Positions 1 to 5,390 of a DNA stretch of 7,174 bases are shown one piece after another (the first letter of the stretch is position 1; each line of letters begins with the position of its first letter). Origin of the DNA: Candidatus Margulisiibacteriota bacterium (GTDB lineage: Bacteria; Margulisbacteria; WOR-1; O2-12-FULL-45-9); the NCBI GenBank assembly GCA_018814265.1, contig JAHIZU010000140.1, positions 1 to 7,174 on the forward strand, read 5' to 3'. Below the pieces are notes generated by a model that saw only the letters and a list, made by a program, of their open reading frames with translations, was not told the origin of the DNA and ran no database searches. Both the position numbers and the translations under genes were made by a program.

Positions 1-2
1 CC

Positions 3-254
3 CTTTTTATCGTTTTAACCGATTACCGGAAGAAAGATTACGTGGGTTTTCATGGGGGCCAGGCCCTGGTGCTGTGGTGCTTATTCTTTCTGATATTTTT
101 TGGCCAGCGCTCACTGGTTGATTGGCTTTGGACAAAAAATTACTATCCCGGCCTGCAATGGCTGGAAATAATTACAGTTCTGGGGTTGGGCGGCTATGCG
201 CTGGCTTGCGCTTATCGCAGTTTTTTGGGCGCGATCTTTAAGATCCCGCATTGA
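3..254 (+). CDS. C-terminal part of a small membrane protein (5' end outside window)
   Basis: The reading frame is open from the first bases of the window and ends at TGA 252-254, giving at least 83 residues. A GTG at 42 is in frame, but the coding sequence continues upstream of it, so I treat the gene as truncated by the window edge. Two hydrophobic stretches are visible: one just after the HGGQALVLW sequence, and one near the C-terminus around LEIITVLGLGGYALA. A Phe-x-His followed by Gly-Gln-Ala-Leu before a helix recalls small DUF4870/Tic20-like membrane proteins, but the match is by eye and weak. The stop codon lies 8 bases before the likely tilS ATG, so it probably belongs to the same operon. 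Function unknown. Confidence 0.6.
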   Translation, partial: LFIVLTDYRKKDYVGFHGGQALVLWCLFFLIFFGQRSLVDWLWTKNYYPGLQWLEIITVLGLGGYALACAYRSFLGAIFKIPH

Positions 255-262
255 GTTATCTT

Positions 263-1636
263 ATGATTAAGGAAAAATTTTTAGATACAATTAAAGAATT
301 TAAGATGTTTAATCCGGAGGATCGTGTGCTGGTCGCGGTTTCGGGCGGCGCGGATTCAACAGCCCTGGTCCATCTTTTGGCTGAGGTCAAAGATGAGCTG
401 GGCTTAAGCCTCCATATCGCCCATCTCAATCATATGATCCGCAAAAATGACGCTGAGCTTGATATGCGCTTTGTTCAAGGCCTAGCGCAAAAGTTGGGGA
501 TTCCCATAACCGTTGAATCATTTGACGTGCAGTCGTATGCCAAAGAGGAAAAAATGGGGTTGGAGGAGGCGGCGCGGAGGATTCGCTACGCTTTCTTTGA
601 GCGGGTATCAAACCAGATTGGCGCGCAAAAGATCGCGGTTGGCCACTCGGCTGATGATAATGTTGAAACATTTTTGATGAGGATCCTGCGAGGGGCGGGG
701 TTAAAGGGCCTGTGCGGCATTCCGCCCAAGCGCGGCCGGATAGTGCGCCCGCAGATCAAGATCTGGCGCCGGGAAATTGAGGTTTATGTCGATGGATTAA
801 AGCTGGTGCCCCGCCGTGATTATACTAATTATGAATCCAAGTATATGCGCAACAGGGTAAGATTGAAGCTTATCCCTCAGTTAAAGATTTACAACATGAA
901 TATTAAAGAAATAATCCTGCAAACTATCTTGCTGTTGACTGAAGATCGTGAATACATTGACTCGGTAACCGAAGAAGCTGTGGCCGAAGCTTTTCTCTCC
1001 TCAACTGAAAGCGAATTAAAGCTTGAGATCGAGGAGATCAGCGCCTGGGAATATCCGCTGCAAGGGCACATTATCAGAAAGGCTATTGAGCGGATTAAGG
1101 GAAATCTTTTGGACCTTACTTACACCCATGTCCAGGATATTCTGGAGAAACTTGAGTCAAATGAGCGCTGGGAATTGCATCTGCCCGGAGGCATTTTTGT
1201 TGTTGGCAACGGCCGTGTCTTAACGATCAGCCAGGAACAGCCGCTGAAAAAAGAAAAAAAATCATTCTTCTATACGCTGGGAGTGCCCGGCGAGATAGAA
1301 GTTAAGGAAGTTGGGAAAAAAATTAAAGTTACAGAGGTCGAAGGCGCGGAGGTGAGCGACGATCCTAAGGTCGCCTTTGTTGATTATGCTGCGCTCGGAA
1401 AAAATTTGATCATCCGCAACCGTGGCGAGGGCGACAGATTTATTCCCCTGGGGATGAAAGGCTCAAAAAAATTACAGGATTTTTTTGTTGATCAAAAGAT
1501 CCCGGCGGAATTTCGTGATTACATCCCGATCATCGAAAGCGCGGGCAGGATTGTCTGGGTGGCTGGTTTGCGGCTTGATGATCGGTCCAAGACTACCAAA
1601 AAGACTAAAAAGTTCGTTAAATTGGAACTGTTATGA
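263..1636 (+). CDS. tilS: tRNA(Ile)-lysidine synthase TilS
   Basis: TilS uses ATP to join lysine to C34 of the tRNA-Ile CAU anticodon, making lysidine so that the tRNA reads AUA and is charged with isoleucine. It is cytoplasmic and normally essential. The 457-residue protein has the N-type PP-loop SGGADST at about 27-33, the HLNH segment at 54-57, the family sequence GHSADDNVET at 127-136 followed by RGAG and GLCGI, and an RNRVR sequence near 196 typical of the end of the catalytic domain. The C-terminal TilS domain is present from about 381 (RNRGEGDRFIPLG) and ends with GRIVWVAGLRLDDR. Length is normal for the long, two-domain form. The ATG at 263 is preferred; a TTG at 251 would add four residues and overlap the previous stop, but neither has a clear Shine-Dalgarno sequence. 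The stop overlaps the folP start as ATGA. Confidence 0.95.
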   Translation: MIKEKFLDTIKEFKMFNPEDRVLVAVSGGADSTALVHLLAEVKDELGLSLHIAHLNHMIRKNDAELDMRFVQGLAQKLGIPITVESFDVQSYAKEEKMGLEEAARRIRYAFFERVSNQIGAQKIAVGHSADDNVETFLMRILRGAGLKGLCGIPPKRGRIVRPQIKIWRREIEVYVDGLKLVPRRDYTNYESKYMRNRVRLKLIPQLKIYNMNIKEIILQTILLLTEDREYIDSVTEEAVAEAFLSSTESELKLEIEEISAWEYPLQGHIIRKAIERIKGNLLDLTYTHVQDILEKLESNERWELHLPGGIFVVGNGRVLTISQEQPLKKEKKSFFYTLGVPGEIEVKEVGKKIKVTEVEGAEVSDDPKVAFVDYAALGKNLIIRNRGEGDRFIPLGMKGSKKLQDFFVDQKIPAEFRDYIPIIESAGRIVWVAGLRLDDRSKTTKKTKKFVKLELL

Positions 1637-2841
1637 TCGGCCGCGTCATTGAGCTCAATACTCTTTCCGAAGCTGAATCAGCCCTCCTAGCTATTGGTTC
1701 TGATAAAGCTGGGGTCGAGTTGATGGCGCCTAAGGCTGTTAGCCGTGTGCTGAAAATAACCAGCCTGCGGCCTCCAGCAGCTAACATTATTAAGCAGGAA
1801 ATGCTCTCTTTTGGCGGTGAGGCAGCCACAGCTTATGGCTCGATCAATCATTCGGTTGAGACCACGGATTTGTTAATTCTTGGCACTCTTAAACAGCTTG
1901 GTTTGCTGATAGAAAAACTGAAAACCCACCAATTTGGTTTGCCTGCTGTAGCAGAACAGATCGAACGTATTTTGCGAGATTATGATAGTATTCCAGCCCC
2001 ATTAAAAATTGGTAAAAATACATTTGAATTTGGCTCCAAGACCTATATCATGGGGATCTTGAATGTCACCCTGGATTCTTTTTCTGATGGGGGCAAGTTT
2101 CTTGATGTAGAGTCGGCAGTGGGGTGCGCCAAGGAAATGTTGGCAGCTGGCGCTGATATTATTGATGTTGGTGGAGAATCAACCCGGCCAGGGGCTAAGG
2201 CTGTTTCTGCTGCAGAAGAGACGCAAAGAGTTGTTTCAGTTATTAAGAGATTGTCCGAAGAAACTGCAGCTTTGATTTCCATTGATACAACCAAGTCCGT
2301 AGTTGCCAGGGCCGCGCTGGCAGCTGGTGCGGCGATGGTCAATGATATCTCTGGTTTGCGTTTTGATCTGGAAATGCCCCGGGTCGTGGCTGAAGCTGGC
2401 GTGCCGCTGTGTCTTATGCATATCAAGGGAGTCCCGAGGACCATGCAGGCGGCTCCGGCTTATTCTGACCTGATGGGAGAGATCATAAATTATCTTGATG
2501 AAGGCCTTGCAATTGCCAAAAAGGCTGGTATACTACATGAGAAAATAATTATTGATCCGGGAATTGGTTTTGGAAAAACGGTTGATCATAACCTAGAAAT
2601 TTTGGCAAGATTAAAGGAACTTAAAGTCTTGGGCTGCCCAATTTTGGTTGGCACATCAAGAAAGTCGCTTATTGGACAGATTTTGGACTTGCCGGTGGAC
2701 GAAAGGCTTGAGGGGACAGCTGCGACAGTGGCGCTGGCCATTGCCCGGGGGGCTGATTTTATTCGTGTTCACGATGTCAAGCAAATGGCCCGAGTTGCCA
2801 AAATGACAGATGCTATAGTTAGGAGGGAAAGAAATGGCTAA
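1633..2841 (+). CDS. folP: Dihydropteroate synthase with N-terminal extension
   Basis: DHPS condenses 6-hydroxymethyl-7,8-dihydropterin diphosphate with p-aminobenzoate to give dihydropteroate in folate synthesis; sulfonamides target it. The TIM-barrel domain starts near residue 137 and carries the expected active-site residues: N144 (loop 1), GGESTRPG 180-187, D218 in SIDTT, N237 in VND, D308 in DPGIGFGKT, K344 in TSRKS, and R378/H380 in RVHD. These align by eye with E. coli N22, D96, N115, D185, K221, R255 and H257. The first about 135 residues are an extension, including a KQEMLSFGGEAA segment, like that of the long (about 400-residue) DHPS forms. Loop 1 reads NVTLDSFSDGG where the family has NVTPDSFSDGG. 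The ATG overlaps the tilS stop by 4 nt, which supports this start; the 3' end overlaps folK by 8 nt. Identification is firm; the role of the extension is not known. Confidence 0.95.
   Translation: MIGRVIELNTLSEAESALLAIGSDKAGVELMAPKAVSRVLKITSLRPPAANIIKQEMLSFGGEAATAYGSINHSVETTDLLILGTLKQLGLLIEKLKTHQFGLPAVAEQIERILRDYDSIPAPLKIGKNTFEFGSKTYIMGILNVTLDSFSDGGKFLDVESAVGCAKEMLAAGADIIDVGGESTRPGAKAVSAAEETQRVVSVIKRLSEETAALISIDTTKSVVARAALAAGAAMVNDISGLRFDLEMPRVVAEAGVPLCLMHIKGVPRTMQAAPAYSDLMGEIINYLDEGLAIAKKAGILHEKIIIDPGIGFGKTVDHNLEILARLKELKVLGCPILVGTSRKSLIGQILDLPVDERLEGTAATVALAIARGADFIRVHDVKQMARVAKMTDAIVRRERNG
2821..2826 (+). promoter_or_regulatory. Strong Shine-Dalgarno sequence deciding the folK start
   Basis: AGGAGG lies 7 nt before the ATG at 2834 and is the best ribosome binding site in the operon. 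It sits inside the end of folP. It argues that the lysine-rich N-terminal tail of HPPK is translated and that the internal ATG at 2975, which has only a weak purine run before it, is not the main start. Confidence 0.8.
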
Positions 2842-3511
2842 AAAAAAGAAATCAATGAAAAAAAAGGTGGCAAAAAAGAAAAAGCTGGCCAAGAAGCCAA
2901 AGGGCAAAAAAATCATTAAGAAAAGGCCAGCCCAAAAAAGCAAAGCTGGTAAAAAAGGGAAAAAAGGCACGGCAATGGCTTACCTTGGTTTAGGTTCAAA
3001 TGTTGGTGATAGAGAAGAATTTATTGAGCAAGCGATTTTTTTGTTGGATAAAAACCCGAACATTGAAATGGTCAAGCATTCCAGCAATTTTGAAACAGAA
3101 GCGGAAGGAGAAGGCAACCAGCCGGCTTTCTTGAACGCTGCTGTGGCGATCAGGACCAAGCTTGCGCCGCACAAATTACTTGAGGCTTGTCAGGAAATTG
3201 AGGTTACGCTGGGCCGGGAACGCGAGATCGAGTGGGGGCCCAGGACCATTGATATTGATATCCTGCTTTATGATGATGAAGTAGTTTCCGATGACAAACT
3301 GCAGATCCCGCATCCCCTGCTGCATGAACGGCTATTTGTTTTAAAACCTTTGTCAGAAGTCGCGCCAAACCAGATGCATCCTATCCTGGAAAAGAGTGTT
3401 TCCGCACTTTATGAAGCACGAAAAGCGGAAACCGGCGAAAAATATGATGATGATCTCCCGGGCTTTAAGGAGATAAAGGGTGGGACTTATGACGATTATG
3501 AAAAATGGTAG
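2834..3511 (+). CDS. folK: HPPK (folK) with lysine-rich N-terminal tail
   Basis: HPPK transfers diphosphate from ATP to 6-hydroxymethyl-7,8-dihydropterin, making the substrate of the FolP enzyme encoded just upstream. The HPPK domain runs from about residue 49 to 190: LGLGSNVGDR 51-60, FLNAA 99-103, LGRER 126-130, then WGPRTIDIDILL 134-145 with the two Mg-binding aspartates D140 and D142, and IPHPLLHERLFVLKPL 158-173. Ahead of it is a 47-residue tail with 24 lysines, one arginine and no acidic residue, resembling histone H1-like or nucleic-acid-binding tails. After the domain, about 30 residues are rich in Asp, Glu and Tyr. The strong AGGAGG at 2821 favours the ATG at 2834; a start at 2975 would give an ordinary-length HPPK of 178 residues. 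The gene overlaps folP by 8 nt and tsaE by 7 nt. The enzyme identity is certain; the role of the tail is unknown. Confidence 0.93.
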   Translation: MAKKKKSMKKKVAKKKKLAKKPKGKKIIKKRPAQKSKAGKKGKKGTAMAYLGLGSNVGDREEFIEQAIFLLDKNPNIEMVKHSSNFETEAEGEGNQPAFLNAAVAIRTKLAPHKLLEACQEIEVTLGREREIEWGPRTIDIDILLYDDEVVSDDKLQIPHPLLHERLFVLKPLSEVAPNQMHPILEKSVSALYEARKAETGEKYDDDLPGFKEIKGGTYDDYEKW

Positions 3512-3975
3512 CCGCGGGACGATCAACGAATTCTAAACGAATAAACGAATATTCTACCAGGAGTGCCGAAGATACAGTTGAGTTGGGAAAAAGGATCGGC
3601 GCGCATTTATTGCCTAATGATGTTATTGCGCTGACTGGTCGGCTGGGAGCAGGGAAAACCACTTTGATCCAAGGGATGGCAGAGGGGATCGGGGTCAGGG
3701 ATTATGTAACTTCGCCTACTTTTATTATTATCAATGAATATCAGGGCAGGATTCCCTTTTTTCATGTTGATCTTTATCGTTTGAACAATGTTGATGAGAT
3801 AGAAGATTTGGGCATCGAAGAATATTTCAGCCGGGGTGGGGCATGTGTGATCGAATGGGCGGAGAAATTAGGGGAACTGAAGCCAAAGGCTTCTCATGAG
3901 ATTGAAATAGAGATAATATCGGAGACAAAAAGGAAAATATGCGTATCCTCGGAATTAGCAGCGCGACTAAAGTAA
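3505..3975 (+). CDS. tsaE: tRNA t6A biosynthesis ATPase TsaE
   Basis: TsaE is the P-loop ATPase that works with TsaB and TsaD to transfer threonylcarbamoyl from threonylcarbamoyl-AMP onto A37 of ANN-decoding tRNAs. The 156-residue protein has the Walker A sequence GRLGAGKTT at 45-53, VTSPTF at 68-73, the HVDLYRL strand at 87-93, EDLGIEEYF at 100-108 and VIEWAEKL at 115-122, all in family order. Length is normal. The start overlaps the folK stop (ATGGTAG), with no obvious Shine-Dalgarno sequence, so reinitiation after folK is likely. The first about 15 residues are outside the conserved domain and are encoded by a small repeat of AACGAAT units at about 3525-3550. The 3' end overlaps tsaB by 37 nt. 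Confidence 0.94.
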   Translation: MVAAGRSTNSKRINEYSTRSAEDTVELGKRIGAHLLPNDVIALTGRLGAGKTTLIQGMAEGIGVRDYVTSPTFIIINEYQGRIPFFHVDLYRLNNVDEIEDLGIEEYFSRGGACVIEWAEKLGELKPKASHEIEIEIISETKRKICVSSELAARLK

Positions 3976-4604
3976 TCAGCATTGGGCTGATTGATGAAGA
4001 CAAGGTCCTGGTTGAGACCACTGTCTCAGATATCCGGGCGGAAAAGATCATTCTTTATGTTAATGAAGCCGGGATCAAGCCGGAGCAGATCGAAGGGATT
4101 GCAGTAGCCCAGGGCCCAGGGTCATATTCTGGACTCAGGGGAGGGCTGGCAGCGGCAAAATCCTTAGCTGCGACCTTAAGCGTTCCTTTAACAGGTGTTT
4201 CGACCCTGAAAGCTATTGCCTATAACTTAGTAGATATTGAAGGCACCATGGTGGTTATTCTTGACGCCAAAAGAGATGAATATAATTTTGCTTTGTTTGG
4301 TGCGCATCAAGGGAAGCTTAAGCGCTTAACCGATGATCTAGTCCTGCCAATTGATAAGATAATGGCCAAACTATCAGAGATTACAGGGGAGATGTATCTG
4401 GTAGGGAATACGGCAGGGGTTAGGGATCAGGGGTTAGGGGGTAGAGGGAATTTTCACTTTGCAGAGGAGATACATTCTCATCCTTTTGGGATTAATGTCG
4501 CGAGATTAGGTTTGCTTAAAATTACAGCCGGAGAAACCGAAGATCCGCTGAAGCTAACTCCAAAATATTCGCATAAGCCGAATATCCGGGAATACAAACA
4601 CTAA
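3939..4604 (+). CDS. tsaB: tRNA t6A biosynthesis protein TsaB
   Basis: TsaB is the non-catalytic ASKHA-fold partner that dimerises with TsaD in the t6A37 complex; its neighbour TsaE belongs to the same complex. The 221-residue protein begins MRILGIS, as the family does, and has the hallmark GPGSYSGLRGGLAAAKSLA at 59-77, VSTLKAIA at 87-94, DAKRDEYN at 109-116 and a P-x-Y sequence near the end (208-210). The first strand reads ILGISSAT where E. coli TsaB has ILAIDTAT, so the conserved Asp is Ser, and the usual His before the second helix is missing (RAEKI). Since TsaB does not catalyse the reaction, this need not abolish function. AAGGA lies 4 nt before the ATG. The start lies 37 nt inside tsaE. 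A poorly conserved linker around 158-172 is encoded by a G-rich tandem repeat. Confidence 0.92.
   Translation: MRILGISSATKVISIGLIDEDKVLVETTVSDIRAEKIILYVNEAGIKPEQIEGIAVAQGPGSYSGLRGGLAAAKSLAATLSVPLTGVSTLKAIAYNLVDIEGTMVVILDAKRDEYNFALFGAHQGKLKRLTDDLVLPIDKIMAKLSEITGEMYLVGNTAGVRDQGLGGRGNFHFAEEIHSHPFGINVARLGLLKITAGETEDPLKLTPKYSHKPNIREYKH
4414..4448 (+). repeat. G-rich 14-nt tandem repeat, possible G-quadruplex
   Basis: CAGGGGTTAGGG occurs at 4414-4425 and again exactly at 4428-4439, a 14-nt period of about two copies, followed by GG and TAGAGGG. On the coding strand there are six runs of three or more G (4416-4419, 4423-4425, 4430-4433, 4437-4441, 4446-4448, with another GGG at 4403-4405 upstream) separated by loops of 3-4 nt, which meets the usual intramolecular G-quadruplex pattern. 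The period is not a multiple of three, so the two copies are read in different frames, in a variable segment of TsaB. Confidence 0.7.
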
Positions 4605-5113
4605 GTCTTTTTGTTGAATGCCTCTGCCGCAGGACAGCCAAGTTCTCTTTGTTTGCAGAATTTGCAGGCCAGACTTCCCCGAAGATAGCCGGTCACTGGA
4701 AAGCCGAGAATGAGCAGAGCGACGATCGCTGCCAAACGCCACCAGTTAAAACTTATTATGGAGAGAGCGATCCCTGCTATGATGGGGATGATCGGGACAA
4801 GAAAATCAAAAATAAGGTGTTTCCAGGAGATCTCTTTGCAGGCGAAGTGTTTTGGATCACCTTTTTTGAAGAACCAGGAACAGATAAGGCCTCTACCTGA
4901 AAAACAAAGCTTGCCGTAATAGTAACAATCAACACAGCTCATTTTAAACAGCCGGATCTCCAGCGCGAGGCAATAAAGCAAATAAAGGGCTATATAGATC
5001 CAGCCAAAGCCATAAATGATGTATGCCCCCAGAGCGTAGATGGGCAAAGTAACCAAGTTGGACAATAAAACAAACCAAAGCGGATAGCTTTCATAGGTTT
5101 TTATTGTTTCCAT
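4601..5113 (-). CDS. Four-helix membrane protein with two CX2CX6C motifs, function unknown
   Basis: The 170-residue product has four predicted membrane helices, at about 12-34, 37-56, 100-121 and 125-143. Nine cysteines are present. The loop after helix 2 carries C60-x2-C63-x6-C70 plus C78 and C92, and the tail after helix 4 carries C150-x2-C153-x6-C160. The two clusters must lie on the same side of the membrane, and the Lys/Arg-rich loops suggest the cytoplasm. The spacing hints at a shared metal or Fe-S site, but this is inference. I recall similar uncharacterised proteins in bacteria and archaea, with CYYYG and CKFCKQRELGCPA-like sequences, but no function. AAGGAG lies at 5132-5127, 13 nt before this ATG, which is longer than usual. 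The stop (TAG) overlaps the tsaB TAA within four bases. A group II intron begins 48 bp upstream of its start in the opposite orientation. Confidence 0.85.
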   Translation of the reverse strand: METIKTYESYPLWFVLLSNLVTLPIYALGAYIIYGFGWIYIALYLLYCLALEIRLFKMSCVDCYYYGKLCFSGRGLICSWFFKKGDPKHFACKEISWKHLIFDFLVPIIPIIAGIALSIISFNWWRLAAIVALLILGFPVTGYLRGSLACKFCKQRELGCPAAEAFNKKT

Positions 5114-5126
5114 TGCATTTATTATA

Positions 5127-5132
5127 CTCCTT
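5127..5132 (-). promoter_or_regulatory. Shine-Dalgarno of the cysteine-rich membrane gene, with a competing mini-ORF
   Basis: On the - strand AAGGAG (5132-5127) is followed after 8 nt by an ATG at 5118 that opens a five-codon ORF (Met-Gln-Trp-Lys-Gln, stop at 5103-5101) and after 13 nt by the ATG at 5113 that opens the real gene. The better spacing favours the short ORF, which runs across the real start in another frame. Confidence 0.5.
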
Positions 5133-5144
5133 TGCGTTTTCTTG

Positions 5145-5153
5145 TGCTATAAT
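5145..5153 (+). promoter_or_regulatory. Extended -10 promoter element
   Basis: TGCTATAAT is a perfect extended -10 (TGn plus TATAAT). No convincing -35 is seen at 16-18 bp, which an extended -10 can tolerate. The expected start would be at about 5160, almost exactly at the left end of the intron (5162). It may have served a + strand gene that now lies beyond the intron. The same bases include the candidate IBS2 of the intron, so the promoter reading is not certain. Confidence 0.4.
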
Positions 5154-5176
5154 TTTTCCATGTTGCGCCCAGCAAA

Positions 5177-5234
5177 GCTACAACAGGCTTGTGGAAAAAA
5201 AACCATCAAGGTAAGTGCCGAGACGCCTTGTAGC
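5177..5234 (+). ncRNA. Intron domain I: first stem and nested hairpin
   Basis: GCUACAA at 5177-5183 pairs fully with UUGUAGC at 5228-5234, and GGC 5186-5188 with GCC 5225-5227. Nested within it, CUUG-UGG (5188-5194) pairs with CCA (5203-5205) and CAAG (5207-5210), closing an A8 loop at 5195-5202. C5188 can join either stem. This matches the expected crowded folding near the 5' end of a group II intron; exact subdomain names cannot be given from this alone. Confidence 0.6.
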
Positions 5235-5246
5235 TGACTCCACTTT

Positions 5247-5262
5247 AGCAGAGAAATCTGCT
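5247..5262 (+). ncRNA. GAAA tetraloop hairpin in intron domain I
   Basis: AGCAGA (5247-5252) and UCUGCU (5257-5262) form six perfect pairs around GAAA (5253-5256). GNRA loops of domain I commonly make tertiary contacts (theta, zeta or similar) in group II introns. Flanking CUCC and GGAG could extend the arm. Confidence 0.6.
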
Positions 5263-5283
5263 GGAGCAGAGCGGAGTGACAAA

Positions 5284-5321
5284 CTTTCAATCTGATGGAT
5301 AACTCCAACAGAATTGGAAAG
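5284..5321 (+). ncRNA. Predicted EBS1 hairpin of the intron
   Basis: CUUUC-AAU (5284-5291) pairs with AUU-G-GAAAG (5313-5321) with one bulged G, and CUG/CAG closes an inner loop that holds AUGGA at 5295-5299. This is the reverse complement of UCCAU 5157-5161, directly before the intron, as expected for EBS1-IBS1 pairing. The pairing defines the left intron end used here. Confidence 0.6.
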
Positions 5322-5352
5322 TGCGAAATTGCAGCCCGTAGCATAAAGCGAA

Positions 5353-5390
5353 CTCTGCAGCCTCGTAACATTATTAGCCGAAAGGCAGAG
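5353..5390 (+). ncRNA. Predicted EBS2 hairpin of the intron
   Basis: CUCUG at 5353-5357 pairs with CAGAG at 5386-5390. Its internal loop has AUUAU at 5370-5374, complementary to AUAAU at 5149-5153, a few bases upstream of IBS1, as expected for IBS2. A small GCC-GAAA-GGC hairpin (5377-5386) is an alternative for the right side of the loop. Confidence 0.45.

Noticed and set aside
2656..2970. - strand open frame with a Phe-rich hydrophobic stretch, looking like a membrane protein
   Set aside because: The Phe runs are just the complement of the Lys codons of the HPPK tail on the + strand.
3525..3550. Three AACGAAT units at the start of tsaE as a binding-site array
   Set aside because: They are imperfectly spaced, lie in coding sequence and have no symmetry; probably just local low complexity.
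4649..4919. + strand open frames opposite the cysteine-rich membrane gene
   Set aside because: They are shadows; the - strand frame has helices and regularly spaced cysteines, the + strand frames have neither.
5130..5160. Rho-independent terminator next to the intron (as preferred by class C introns)
   Set aside because: There is a short T run (5153-5157) but no GC-rich hairpin before it; the bases read better as an extended -10 element.
5315..5320. TGGAAA as an alternative EBS1 (exact complement of TTTCCA 5155-5160)
   Set aside because: These bases lie mostly in the 3' strand of the hairpin stem, not in its loop, and would place the intron start at U5161, which fits the GUGYG consensus less well.
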